This document shows, in pieces, positions 33,201 through 45,173 of a stretch of DNA of 64,000 nt. A program made the position numbers and the translations under genes. Source of the DNA: Arsenophonus sp052174135 (lineage in GTDB: Bacteria; Pseudomonadota; Gammaproteobacteria; Enterobacterales; Enterobacteriaceae); the NCBI GenBank assembly GCA_052174135.1, contig JBQMRZ010000004.1, positions 186,001-250,000 of the forward strand, in the 5' to 3' direction. Numbering within the stretch: the stretch's first letter is position 1; each line of letters begins with the position of its first letter. The notes beneath the pieces were generated by a model. It was not told the origin of the DNA and ran no database searches. It saw only the letters and a program-made list of their open reading frames with translations.

Positions 33201-33748
33201 AATAAATAATAAATACCCTTAATTTATAATATTTTAAAAGTTATTTAGTTATTAAAAAATCTGATATTTTAAACTATGATCTATTTAAGATATCTTTTTA
33301 TTCATTAAAATCTAAGTAATCTTCTAGATTTAAGAATAATTTGATTTTTCACTTATATTGTTATTAATATTTATGAAAACAAAGATCATGATAATTACCA
33401 TATTAATTTGTTACTCTTAATAACTGAAATAATTAAATTATCTTTAAATTAAATTACTTTTTAAGGATACCGATATATTATTTCTCTATTTAAAGAAATA
33501 TTAAGAATAATTTTGATTTTTTAATAGTTTTAATTAAATAAAATAATTTGAACATTAACATATAATTTCATTTGACTCTAAAGTACGAAGTAGATTTTTT
33601 TAAAGAAATGATTAATAATATTATTTATATCTAATAAATGCAAAATTTTTATAAAATTTTTTTAAAATTACTTTACATTACATAAAATATTTATTTTTAA
33701 TAATTTGATATACAATTATTATTGTAAAGATTTAATGAGGATTTTATT
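30208..33748. other. Gene-free AT-rich stretch between lysO and ybjG
   Basis: About 3.5 kb. The only strong feature is the 21-bp inverted repeat at 31264-31306. No protein similarity, RNA gene or clear promoter was recognised. In E. coli ybjE and ybjG are both in the 19-20 min region, so these two neighbours may be an eroded collinear block. Confidence 0.7.
31264..31306. repeat. 21-bp perfect inverted repeat around one base
   Basis: TTTTGTGCTATAGATATCTG plus T (31264-31284) is mirrored exactly at 31286-31306 with A31285 at the centre. The T run lies 5' and the A run 3' (eight A's at 31303-31310). This is the reverse of a terminator, in which T's follow the stem. Seven G/C pairs per arm make it unusually stable for this region. 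Confidence 0.9.
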
Positions 33749-34360
33749 TTGTTAACCGATATTAATGTAAGTTTATTTAATTTTATTAATGCTAAATTAA
33801 TTACATCTATTAATATACTAATATTAGTGATTTTTTTAGCTAAATATCTTATTCTAGTATTTCCATTAATTAGCATTTTCTGCTGGTTTTGGGGATCATC
33901 TAAAAATTTAGTTTATCAAAGAGTGTTTGTTTTTAAAACTGCTCTTGCACTTATTATAGGGTTAGTTATTTCTTATTTTATTGGAGTATTTTTTCCTCAA
34001 GAGCGACCTTTTATATTAAGCAGGATAAGTCAATATTTTTTTCCTCATGCCCCGACAGCATCATTTCCTAGTAATCATGCTACTGTTTCTTTTATTTTTT
34101 CTTTTAGTTTTTTATTTTGGTTAAGGGCTTGGATTGGATTGTTATTATTTATACCAGCCTTAATGATTTCATGGGCTAGAATTTTTCTCGGAATACATTG
34201 GCCTTTAGATATGGTAGGAGCATTCTTAGTTGCTATTACGGCTTGTGGATTTACTCAAATAATTTGGAAAATCGGTGCCTATAAATCTTTAATATATATT
34301 ATAAAAGCTTATCAAATTTTATTTAATTCTTTAATTAAAAAGGGTTGGATAAAAAATTAA
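33749..34360 (+). CDS. ybjG: Undecaprenyl pyrophosphate phosphatase YbjG (PAP2 family)
   Basis: 203 residues (E. coli 198). This membrane phosphatase recycles the undecaprenyl carrier used for peptidoglycan and other surface polymers. It has five or six hydrophobic segments and the acid-phosphatase motifs ERPF, FPSNHATVSF and ARIFLGIHWPLDM, containing the expected Arg, His and Arg/His/Asp residues; the usual Ser of the third motif (SR) is replaced by Ala (WAR). The C-terminus KKGWIKN resembles E. coli RKGWVRD. The start is TTG, supported by GAGG at 33737-33740, eight bases upstream, and by the family N-terminus (MLTDINVSLFNFINA). It could be called BcrC-like by others. Confidence 0.92.
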   Translation: MLTDINVSLFNFINAKLITSINILILVIFLAKYLILVFPLISIFCWFWGSSKNLVYQRVFVFKTALALIIGLVISYFIGVFFPQERPFILSRISQYFFPHAPTASFPSNHATVSFIFSFSFLFWLRAWIGLLLFIPALMISWARIFLGIHWPLDMVGAFLVAITACGFTQIIWKIGAYKSLIYIIKAYQILFNSLIKKGWIKN

Positions 34361-34744
34361 ACATTAAAATAATTTAAGTAAATTAAAGATTATTTTTAGC
34401 ATAAAAATAAAAAATAATAAAAAATAAATTATTAATAAATATTAGTGATTAAAACTATTATAATTATTAATTAATTATTTATATTTTTATAAAAATCAAT
34501 AAAAATCTTTTTATTAAAACAATTTTTAAATAAATTTTAATAAAGAAATATCCATTTTTAATAAAAACAAATAATTAAAATTAAATTTTAAACATAATTT
34601 GATAAGAAAATCAAATTATAATATATTCTTACATAAGAATTTTTTTTTAAAAATTTTTTAATTACTTTATTTATATAAATCTTAATTATATTGATTGTTT
34701 TTATACATTAAATATTTATTGTTTTATTTTTTTTGGAGACTACC
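34361..34744. other. Spacer between ybjG and sdaC
   Basis: This AT-rich spacer of 384 bases has no gene. It ends in GGAG (34735-34738), the ribosome-binding site of sdaC. No clear promoter or terminator stands out. Confidence 0.7.
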
Positions 34745-36055
34745 ATGGATACAACTCGAGGTGATTCTATCACCTCCTCTCATATATATCATAGTGCAAA
34801 GGTTTGGCAAAAAAGCGATATAATTTGGGTATTAAGCTTATATGGTACTGCGATCGGTGCTGGTGTACTTTTTTTACCTATTAACGCTGGGATGAATGGT
34901 TTATTGCCAGTTATTTTAATGACGCTAATAGCATTTCCAATAATTTTTTTTTCTCACCAAGGTTTAACTCGTTTTGTATTATCTGGCTCAAAAATCAATG
35001 GTAATATTACTGATGTTGTAGAGGAACATTTTGGTTATTCGGCAGGTAATTGGATTACAATATTTTATTTTTTTTCTATTTATCCTATTTTATTAGTATA
35101 TAGCGTTTTTATTACCAATAATGTTGAAAATTTTATCGTTGAATTACTCGGATATAATGCTGAACCTCGTTGGTTATTAGCGCTCATTTTAGTTAGCGTT
35201 ATTATGGCTATCATTAGTTTTTGTGAAAAATATATAGTTAAAATAATGAGTATGTTAGCGTTTCCATTTATTGCGGTTTTAGTTATATTTTCATTTTATA
35301 TGATCCCTTATTGGCAGTTTGCTACATTAAAAACTCTTTCATTTTCAAATATTATTATGAATAACTCTGAAAATAATCAAAATATGTTAATTACAATTTG
35401 GTTAACTATCCCTCTTATGGTCTTTGCATTTAATCACTCACCAATTATTTCCGCATTTGCGGTTTCAAATCGTAAAAAATACGGAGAATATGCCGATCAA
35501 AAATCTTCAAAAATTTTATTTTCAGCACATATTTTAATGGTGTTAACAGTAATGTTTTTTGTTTTTAGTTGTATATTTACCTTATCGCCTGCTGATTTAT
35601 TAAAAGCAAAGGTAGAAAATATCAGTATTCTTGATTATTTATCTGGTTATTTTGATAAACTTTTTATTAAATATGCAGCTTCACTTATTGCTTTTATCGC
35701 AATTATAAAATCATTTTTTGGACATTATCTCGGTGCTCGTGAAGGTTTTAATGGCATAATTAATCGTATTTATCGAATTAAAGGTAAAACAATTGATACT
35801 AAAAAATTAAATAAAATTACTGCAATTTTTATGTTAATTACTACATGGTTAGTAGCTACTTTAAATCCAAGTATTTTGACTATTATTGAAAGTTTAGGTG
35901 GACCTATTATTGCTATTTTATTATTTTTAATTCCAATATACACAAATAGAAAAATACCTGCTATGCATAAGTATTTTAATTATATTACTAATACTTTTAT
36001 GTTAATTATTGGTATTATTGTTATTTCAGCTGCAATATATAAATTATTTATTTAA
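34745..36055 (+). CDS. sdaC: Serine/proton symporter SdaC
   Basis: 436 residues from the ATG at 34745 (E. coli 429). A longer reading from TTG at 34733 is possible, but GGAG at 34735-34738 sits six bases before the ATG and would lie inside the longer form, so the ATG is preferred. It belongs to the hydroxy/aromatic amino acid permease (HAAAP) family, with about eleven membrane segments. Signatures shared with SdaC: LYGTAIGAGVLFLPINAG, RFVLSGSK, FNHSPIISAFAV, FGHYLGAREGFNG, TLNPSILTIIESLGGPI. It imports L-serine with protons. The E. coli neighbour sdaB is absent. Import of serine suits a bacterium dependent on host amino acids; serine also feeds cysteine, the SufS substrate (inference). Confidence 0.94.
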   Translation: MDTTRGDSITSSHIYHSAKVWQKSDIIWVLSLYGTAIGAGVLFLPINAGMNGLLPVILMTLIAFPIIFFSHQGLTRFVLSGSKINGNITDVVEEHFGYSAGNWITIFYFFSIYPILLVYSVFITNNVENFIVELLGYNAEPRWLLALILVSVIMAIISFCEKYIVKIMSMLAFPFIAVLVIFSFYMIPYWQFATLKTLSFSNIIMNNSENNQNMLITIWLTIPLMVFAFNHSPIISAFAVSNRKKYGEYADQKSSKILFSAHILMVLTVMFFVFSCIFTLSPADLLKAKVENISILDYLSGYFDKLFIKYAASLIAFIAIIKSFFGHYLGAREGFNGIINRIYRIKGKTIDTKKLNKITAIFMLITTWLVATLNPSILTIIESLGGPIIAILLFLIPIYTNRKIPAMHKYFNYITNTFMLIIGIIVISAAIYKLFI

Positions 36056-38799
36056 TAATTTATATATTATGATAAACATTCATAATTAAATTAATTAAGC
36101 GCTTTAAATATCATAATTTCAAAATATTTCGATTAATTTATTAATAAGAATTATTTTTATTTTAAATAAAAAACTAAATAAAATACAAGTACTTATTAGA
36201 ATATAAGTAATTTTTTATTAATATTTTAAATTTAATTTAAATGAAGATAGTTATTTTATACTATTTAATTAATGAAAATTTAGAAATAATTTTTTATTAG
36301 CAATCTAATCGAAAAGAGATAATGATTTTAGTAAAATATATTAATGTTAATATTTATGATTAATTATCTTTAAACTAGTAAATAACAAAAAATTAATATT
36401 TGTATTACTAAAGATATTATAGATTAACTAATAATTACATATTTCAATAAACATTGATTTTATATTTATTATTAGTAGTAATGTTAAATAAATTCAATGT
36501 TTATTGTTTTATTTTTTCTTGATTTATTAAAAATAATAAAATTATATGTATTTTTAAAATATGCGTTATTGTATTTTTATTATTTATTGGTCTAAAATAA
36601 AATGATTAATATTTTATTAGCATTGATTAAGTAAACTAGATATTTTTATAGTATTAAATTTGATTAATATTTAAAATAAAAAATATCATAATTAATCAGT
36701 TATATTTTCATATATATATATTATTCATCATCTAAGTATTATCTTATTACTATTTTTAAAATTTTTAAGTATATTAATTTAAGATTTAATAGCCATCCTA
36801 ATAAACTTTAATTAAATGATAATAATTTGTTGATAGTATTCTATATAAATCTCACTTCTTTTTTTTTCGAACAACTAAAGTCTGATCATGTATAGTTTTA
36901 TTATCAATAAAATTTATAATTATTTAATAATAAATCAATAATATAAATAATATTTATTTAAAAATAATAAAATTAATCAAATTAACTTAAGTAAAATTTA
37001 ATTATAAATAAATTATTTTAATTTTGTTTTAATTAATTTAACTAAAAATTCTATCCTTAATATTTATTTTCTGATCATAAAGTAAATTAAGATTATAGTT
37101 ATAATTAACAATTTTTCTTCAAAATAAAATAAATTTTACTTTTGTATTAATTGATTACATAAAAAAAGTATAAATATTCATTATAGTTAAATATTTTTAA
37201 TATTTTGTTACTTTTATGATTAAAGTTTTATTTAATGGAATAAAAATATAGATTAAATTGTTAACTATTAATTATAAGAGTAACAAAATTTTTTAGAAGC
37301 TATAAACTTAGATATTTATCTAAAAAAAATATTAATATATTAAGTTTAATAAATAATTAGACTCTCGTTCTGTAACATTACTTAATGTTTTATAGTATTT
37401 AAAATATATACATTAATAATGGGATTAACTATTTTTAAAAAAAAATAAGTTTTAAATTAAATTAATTAGCAATTAATTGTTAATTCAATAATAAATTTAT
37501 TATATTATATTTAAAATTAAATATAATAATTAATTTAAATTAGCAATAAATCATATGAAAATTATAAGCTTTAATTTTATCTAATATTAAAAATATAATT
37601 TAATTTTTAAGAGAAAATAAACCTATTATCTTATTTTTTTTAATAATTAAATTATATATTAAAATAAGTTAAAAACTTATAATATAAGATATATTAATAA
37701 AAGAATTTAGTTTATTTCAAATGAAATATATATAATATAAAAATATATTTTTAATATATCTAGTATTAAATTTAATTTGATTAAAATTAATATTAATTAT
37801 TATAATTACTAAATCTTTTAAAAAAAATATCTTTTTATAAATATTTATAAAAATAATTAACAATCTTTATTTTATAGTTATTTAATATAATTAATAGTAA
37901 TAAGGAATAAATGTAGTATAACTTAATAAAGTTATTTGAATAAATATTTAATTAATCTTAAAGATTTATGATTAATTTATTATTTATTAAAATATAAATA
38001 AATTTATTCAAAAAAAAATAAATAAAAATTTAAACTAATTTCTAAAAAAATATTAAATTAAATCAAAATTCTATAAATAAAATTATTACTATAAAAACAG
38101 GTAATTAATTAACTTTTAATTTAATAATAAGAAAATTAACTTACATTAAAAACCATAAAATAATAAGACTAAAATGGAACTAAAAGAAAAATTATTATTT
38201 TTATCTAATATGTATAGATAAAAATAATAATTTAATAAAAAAAAAATAAGAAATAAAAACATAGAAATTTTTGTTGCTAAGTAAATTTCATTGAAAATAA
38301 TAATAATATATTTAAAATATTATATTTTTAATTAATTTTATTTTTAAAATATAAAATTTAATTAAAATTATAAATAATTAAATCTATTTAAGTTTAAAAA
38401 TAATTAATTTATTTATATAATTTATATTTCTAAAAAAAATATTTTTTTTAATATAAATAAAATTTTAAATGTTGTAATAACAATTATTTTTTTTAAAAAA
38501 TATAGTTTAATTATAAATTTATAAATATAATTTATATATATAATATTGTGCTTATTAATATTTTATTATACTAATCATATAATTATTATTTTTATCTAAA
38601 ATTAATTAATAATTATATATTTAAAATAAAAAACTATTTTCTTTGTTAAATATTTAATCTAATTAAAATTTAATTAAATTAATCATTAATATTATTTTTT
38701 GTTTCAAAAACTATTATTAATTATATTTGATATTCATTTCTATGAATAATATAATGATTTAAAATTATTCGAATAAATATACAAGTAGGATTTTAAATT
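36056..38799. other. Gene-free AT-rich stretch between sdaC and gpmA
   Basis: About 2.7 kb with no gene remnants recognised. It contains a 19-bp hairpin at 38189-38233, 567 bases upstream of gpmA. Confidence 0.7.
38189..38233. repeat. 19-bp perfect inverted repeat
   Basis: The arm at 38189-38207 (AAATTATTATTTTTATCTA) is exactly reverse-complemented at 38215-38233 around a 7-base loop. Almost pure A/T, one C/G pair per arm. No adjacent gene. Confidence 0.8.
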
Positions 38800-39504
38800 A
38801 TGTCAGTAACTAAACTGGTTTTAATGAGACATGGAGAAAGTGAATGGAATAAAGAAAACCGATTTACTGGCTGGGCTGATATTAAGCTTTCTGAAAAAGG
38901 CCATGAAGAAGCAAAAGCCGCAGGCCAGTTATTAAAAAAAGGGGGATTTATTTTTGATTATGCTTATACATCTGTTTTAAAACGTGCTATTCACACATTA
39001 TGGAATATTTTAGATCAAATAGATCAACAATGGTTACCTGTTGAAAAAAATTGGCGACTAAATGAACGTCATTATGGAGCTCTACAAGGTTTAAATAAAA
39101 TGAAAGCTATGATAAAATATGGTGATGAACAAGTTAAATTATGGCGTCGTGGTTTTAAAAATAAACCGCCAGAACTAACTAAAAATGATCTTCGTTACTG
39201 TTGTAACGATCTTCGTTATACAAATTTAAACCAATCAGATCTTCCTGTTTCTGAGAGTCTCGCTACAACAATTGAACGTGTGATTCCTTATTGGAATAAA
39301 GTAATTAAACAAAGAGTTGCTAAAGGTGAAAAAGTAATTATTATTGCTCATGGTAATTCATTGCGAGCATTGGTAAAATATTTGGATAAAATCAGCGAAG
39401 AGGAAATCTTTAAACTTAATATTCCAACTGCTGTTCCAATCATCTATGAATTTGATGAAAATATAAAACCTATTAATCACTATTATTTTAATAATAAAAT
39501 TTGA
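38800..39504 (+). CDS. gpmA: 2,3-bisphosphoglycerate-dependent phosphoglycerate mutase
   Basis: 234 residues against 250 in E. coli. It interconverts 3- and 2-phosphoglycerate in glycolysis. Catalytic residues are at E. coli positions: His11 in LMRHGESEWN, Arg62 in SVLKRAIHT, Glu89 in LNERHYGALQG, His184 in IIAHGNSLRA. Two differences stand out. The flexible C-terminal tail (about 16 residues in E. coli) is missing, with the stop shortly after HYYFNNKI. The segment E. coli has as ERYPGHDPRYAKL is LRYCCNDLRYTNL, encoded by an 11-base direct repeat GATCTTCGTTA. The tail closes over the active site in family structures, so kinetics may be altered. AGGA precedes the ATG. Confidence 0.95.
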   Translation: MSVTKLVLMRHGESEWNKENRFTGWADIKLSEKGHEEAKAAGQLLKKGGFIFDYAYTSVLKRAIHTLWNILDQIDQQWLPVEKNWRLNERHYGALQGLNKMKAMIKYGDEQVKLWRRGFKNKPPELTKNDLRYCCNDLRYTNLNQSDLPVSESLATTIERVIPYWNKVIKQRVAKGEKVIIIAHGNSLRALVKYLDKISEEEIFKLNIPTAVPIIYEFDENIKPINHYYFNNKI

Positions 39505-40457
39505 ATAAATTTAAAGTTATTACTTTAAATCCTAAAGTAAAATATTTAAGTTTATCTAAATAAAAAAAATCACTTTTATTTTTATCAATCAATTAATTAA
39601 ACCTTAAAGATATACTTAAAAAATATCTATTGTGTTAATATTTTATTATATGTTAATAGATTACTTATATTTATTTCTATTTTTTTAAAAATATTTTAAA
39701 GTTCTATCAAAGGTAATAATTATTGTTTGTAACATACTATTTTTCATTAAAAAAACATTTCAATTGCTTAACTAGATATTTTTATACTTCATATCAATTT
39801 ATATGATAAAAATCAATCTTTTTACATAAACTTAATTTTTATAAATTTTATAAAAATTTCTATATTTTATTAATCATTAGATAAACTTTTATTATAATAT
39901 AATATATGTTAATTTTATTTATTAATAGTATTTATAATTATCGAATTTCTTCATTTAGTAACTGATAAAATAGGTATTTTAGTTCTATTAATTATGTATT
40001 AATGTCTACTTTATTTTTTTTTAAACAAATTTTAAATTTATTTTAAAAACAATATTAATTACAATTAATAGTAAACTCAAAAATAATAGCGTTATATATG
40101 TGTTAATAATTTTAATAATTTAATAGGATTTTTAACATATGAAAAGATAATTTTGCAATAAAAATCCATTAGCGATTTAATTTAAATTTTAATTTTTATC
40201 TATAGTTAATAATTATTATTATAATAAATTAAAAATAGAATAACAGTAATTAAGAATTAATTATTTTATAAATTAAAATTTAATATATTAATTCATGAAA
40301 TATTTAAATAATCAAAGTATAAAGTAGCTTTATGTGTTTTTAAAATTTTTTTTAATATTTAAAAAAAATAGAATATAAGAACTTTTTTATTTATTTAAAA
40401 TTTAATCGCTTCATTTTTATGAATCATTTTTATTTAACATATAACTTTTATCTAGAG

Positions 40458-40499
40458 ATTCTCTTAAAATAATAAATAAATTTTTTATTTTAAGAGAAT
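40458..40499. repeat. 15-bp inverted repeat
   Basis: ATTCTCTTAAAATAA (40458-40472) is mirrored exactly at 40485-40499 (TTATTTTAAGAGAAT) with a 12-base loop. Each arm has two G/C pairs. About 950 bases after gpmA, so unlikely to be its terminator. Confidence 0.7.
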
Positions 40500-41073
40500 T
40501 ATAAAAATATAAATAGCAATTAATGCACTAAAATATAAATTATTTTATTTAGTTAAATACTATAAAATTATTCATTAAAGTATAGAATAACGACGATTTT
40601 TTAATATAATAATTAAATATCTTTAAATTATTATAACTATACCATTATAGTATTAATTATAAAATCATCATTTTTTATTCAAAGAAATAAAATGGATTTG
40701 TTTTTATCTTTATTTTCGAGACAAAATACTTTATTAAGTTTTAATTTAATAATAAAATTAAATAATAGCGATAAATAAAATTATCATTATTTCAGAAAAC
40801 TTTATTTTAATAATCTCATTAATACGCATAATTTAAGTATTTAATTGTAAAAAAAAAATAATAATATCAATTTTAGAATTTAAATATACTCTCTTTAAAA
40901 TCATTATTAATAATTATTATATTTAATTTATTTTCTTATTTTTTATTTTTTTTTATTTAATAAATTTAAGTTATTTCATTACTATCTAAAAAAAACAATA
41001 TATGTGAATTCAGTAAAATCCATCTTTTCTTAAAGTTTATGCAATAGAAAATAATTTCTCTTCACATATTTGT

Positions 41074-41109
41074 TCTGATAAAAATCAGAGTTGAACCTTA
41101 TCCAACTCT
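41074..41109. repeat. Two overlapping, mutually exclusive hairpins
   Basis: TCTGAT (41074-41079) pairs with ATCAGA (41084-41089) over an AAAA loop. AGAGTTG (41087-41093) pairs with CAACTCT (41103-41109) over nine bases. Bases 41087-41089 belong to both stems, so only one can form at a time. GC content is visibly above the surroundings. The minus strand reads GTTGGTAGAG and GGTTCAACTC, words seen in tRNA D and T arms, but no tRNA cloverleaf can be built. Confidence 0.55.
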
Positions 41110-42370
41110 ACCAACAAAATAAATGTTAATATAAATGATAGCTATCCAATTTAGATGTTAATTACAAAATTTAGAAAATAACCTTTCTATATAAATTAAT
41201 CATTAAAAATGCTTTTGTATTCAATTTTACAATTGATATTATTTTTTGAATGTGAGATTTTAATTGTTTTAAAAAAAATCTAGTATATGTATACTAATTA
41301 ATTCAGTTATTTAAATAAATCTATTATTCTCATTTTATGATAAAGAGTTTTTAATGATAAAAATAATTAATTTGATATAATTATATTTTTAATTAAAAGA
41401 TAAAAAAATCATTTTTCTTTTTAGGAACTTTTATACAAAATTCATTGCGATCTAAATAATTATTTAATTATTTCTTAATTAAAATATTATACTTTTTTTA
41501 AAATATTTAATTTATTCAGAGTAACTTATAACTAACTATATCATTAAATTTTATATTATTAATTCAATTAATAATATAAAATAATTTGTTTTCATAAAAT
41601 CAATTTTTTTATTTACTGTGCTTCTATTAATTAGAAACTATTATGAATAATAACTATATACTTAAAGTATAATATTAGATTAGAACAATATTTTATTTTT
41701 ATACATTAAAACAAGAATTAAGATCCCTGATCTTTCCGTAACTTTATTTACTACTTATATACTTATAGATTAAAATAATTTAAAAATTATGATTTAATCT
41801 TTTTAATTAAAATATTTTAATTTAAATAAACTAATTTCTTAAATTTTTTATATTTATTAAAATATTTATAATATTACCACTTATCGTTTATTAAGATCGG
41901 AAAGTTTATTTATTCTATATTAACAATAACTACAATATTTCATGCTAATTGGTCAATATTATTGCTGTAATTTTATTTAATTTTACTGCACTATTTATTA
42001 GTAGTACCGTATTCATCTAAACATAAATAAAATTACTGTACTTTATATACATTGAAATAATAAATTTTATCTTAAAATTCTGATAATACAAACAAATTAC
42101 TTTATTTTATATATTTACTTTTTCCATATCATTATTTTAATTGCCATCAATATTTTATTTTTTATTAGTTGTTATATATATTAATTTACAAGTTATTTTT
42201 CTATAATACTTTTTTCTACTTTATAATTAATAAAAAAATTAAAATATTTTTTCTATAATTATATTAAAAATATTCTTGTTATCTATCAATATATACTTAT
42301 CTTGAAATATTAATTAAAATCTTATTATTTTAATTAATTAAAGTCACTGAATTTAATGAAATTAATAACT

Positions 42371-42402
42371 ATAATTTCGTATAAATAATTATACGAAATG
42401 AT
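42371..42402. repeat. loxP/dif-like dyad
   Basis: ATAATTTCGTATA (42371-42383) and TATACGAAATGAT (42390-42402) flank a 6-base spacer AATAAT. The arms match the loxP arms at 12 of 13 and 11 of 13 positions, and the 6-base spacer is the length used by XerC/XerD sites. The inner symmetry is perfect over 11 bp (42374-42384 with 42389-42399). No recombinase gene is nearby. Confidence 0.5.
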
Positions 42403-45173
42403 TATTTTAGTTGATAATTATTTATATTTTATATAGCATAATTTATTTTATTTCTTAATAATTAATTAACTCTTATAAGTATAAGGGTATCTTTTAGTAT
42501 TTAATTATATTATCTTATTTTTTATTAATATTCTATCTATTTAAAAAAAATAAATTTCAAATTAACAAAAAATTATCTAACTTAAAATTATTAATTTATA
42601 TAAATACATCTTTTAAAATTATTTTAAATTTAAATTAAATTTTAATCATATGTTAACAATTCATGTTGATAACATTACTTGATTAATATAATTAAATATA
42701 AAAAATTATATTTTAATCAACTAAATAATAATTATAAATTTCTATAATCTATAGAAATACAATCAATATTGTTAACCCACTAAAACTTACATATTTATCT
42801 TATGTAAAACATTAATTTAATTAAACTTATCGTCTAATAAACCATTTATTAACCTTAATGATTTATTATTTATAATTAATAGTTATATTAGTATAACTTC
42901 ATCTAATTTATCTATTGTTCTATTTTTATTTGATATACTGTTTAATATGATCTTTACAATAAATCGCAAAATTGATTAATAAAATCATTATTTTAATATA
43001 AATGATTTAAATTTCATTATATGAGTAATTATTATTTTATATTTTTTAATAAAATATATTTTTACAACATTATTGTATTAAAATGGAATAACCTGAATGT
43101 TGTTATAAACAATAAATTAAAATATTAAATAAATTCATGCATATTAAATGTTAATACAGTTTTTTTTAAAATATATAAATATTTATAGATTTATTAAAAA
43201 TAACAAGAGAATAATTACTAATGTTTTAATTTTTTATAATTAAAGTAATAATATTAATTCATCGTTTTATAAAAATAAAAGATAAAAATATTCATATTTC
43301 TTTAAAAATAGTAATTATAATAAAAAAATTAATTTTTAATATTTTTTATTATAACTTTTTCTAAAAATTCTATATATTAGAATAATTTTTATATTATAAA
43401 AAATCTAATTTTTAGAATACCATAAAATCTGTATAATACAAATATTACTATTTAAAATATATTGTAAATAATAAATTCAATAATTGAATTACCTTAAATT
43501 ATATTAATACCATGTTTCTAACGAGCATTCAAATATATAATATAGAAAATTATAATACAAATAAAAAATAAATATATTACTTTATTATAATAAATTATTT
43601 CATTTAATTATTGATGTATATAATCATATTTATATTTATATTTATACTATAATTACTTAATATTAACTATTTTAATTTATTTAAATAATAAATTAAAAAC
43701 TATATTAGTATATAATACTATTTATGATATAAAATTTCTACTAAAAATATTAATAGTTAAAATAACATTTTCCATTTATAGATATCAAAATGTCAATGAT
43801 TTTAATTAAAAACACTAACTATAATTTATATTTTTTTTATATTAACTTATTACCCCCACAAAATGATCTATAAAATAATTAAGTGTGAGAAAAAATTTTA
43901 TAAAATAATTAAAAATTATATATCTTTTATACTTTATATTTCATTTATTGAACAATAAAGTTCTTTTTACATATATTTATAATATTTGTTATATATTTTA
44001 TATTTTTTTATTTTTATTTAGTTATAAACACTTTTTCTAACAGAATCCCTCTAATTTTAACTTAAAATAAACCTAGTGGATATTATTAGGTATAAAATCC
44101 ATAGTAACATACAGTTAAAAGTTCGAAATATATTATTAATATTTCAATTAGTAATAGTATAAAAAAAATAAAAATTATCATATAGTACATCAATTCAATT
44201 AATTAAATTTACTTTATTTTTATAAAATCATAATTTCATTCAAATAAATAAAGTTATCATAATTAATATCGAATAAACATTATTAAAAATTAATATAGTT
44301 TTAAATACTTATTATGCTTATTTTTAATTGTTATAATTTAATTAGATAATTTAAATATGAGAACTAATGTAATTAATTTTGTATTTTTTAAACAATAAAA
44401 AATACAATACTAATTTTTATCAGTTATAATTTATTATTATATTAAAATTATCAGCTTTAAACAATTAAAGATTAAATTTTCACTAAATGTTTGATATCCA
44501 TTTCAAGTATTTTCTGCAATTCTCATAGAGATTTTTCACTATTGATAACTGATTTCTATTAAACCAATATTTTATATAATTAAAAAAATCACTTAAATTT
44601 TATAAATAAAAAAAATTACAAAAACTATAAAAAATTAAACTAGTTTAAAATAAAAAATAAGCTATATAATGATATTAATAAATTATCATAATACTGATTG
44701 TATAATTATAATTATTAATTTTCATGAATAATAATGAAAATTTACTTATAGAAATTTCTAGATATACTATTTTCATATTAGAGACAATTTATTCTTATAT
44801 TTAATTGAAAAAATAAATTGTTAATTTAAACTAAATCAATAACCATAAAAATATAGAGGTGATGCATTATAAACGCTTTAATATTAATTGAAAAAAATTT
44901 TTTATATATTGATGTATTAAGAATCTATAAATTTAAATTAATTTATAATAATTAATGAGCTCAAAATAAAAAAAATTCCAGAAATTATTTTATTAATGAA
45001 ATTTAATAAACACAAATAATAATAAATTAAATTATTACTTATATAAAAATTTAAAATTATTTTAGTTATATTACTTGTTTATAGTGGAATATATTAATTT
45101 ACAATAACTTCTATTACTAATATCTGATATTTATCAATTATTTGATAAAAAATACGACAAACTAAGGCAAAAA

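Larger units (their letters stand above)
39505..45173. other. 5.7-kb gene-free stretch between gpmA and pepB
   Basis: The longest empty stretch in the window. In enterobacteria the isc operon (iscRSUA-hscBA-fdx-iscX) lies immediately upstream of pepB; none of it can be read here on either strand. Structures present are a 15-bp hairpin (40458-40499), two overlapping hairpins (41074-41109), a loxP/dif-like dyad (42371-42402) and a rare C5 run (43853-43857). No tRNA or other RNA gene could be folded with confidence. Confidence 0.7.

Noticed and set aside
34733..34744. TTG start giving a four-residue longer SdaC
   Set aside because: The ribosome-binding site GGAG overlaps these codons and is spaced for the ATG at 34745.
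41074..41118. Possible tRNA gene on the minus strand (D-arm and T-arm words)
   Set aside because: The words are only a few bases apart; no acceptor stem, anticodon arm or CCA end can be placed.
44075..44150. GTTCGAAAT near 44121 as a tRNA T-loop
   Set aside because: No pairing T-stem, acceptor stem or D-arm around it.
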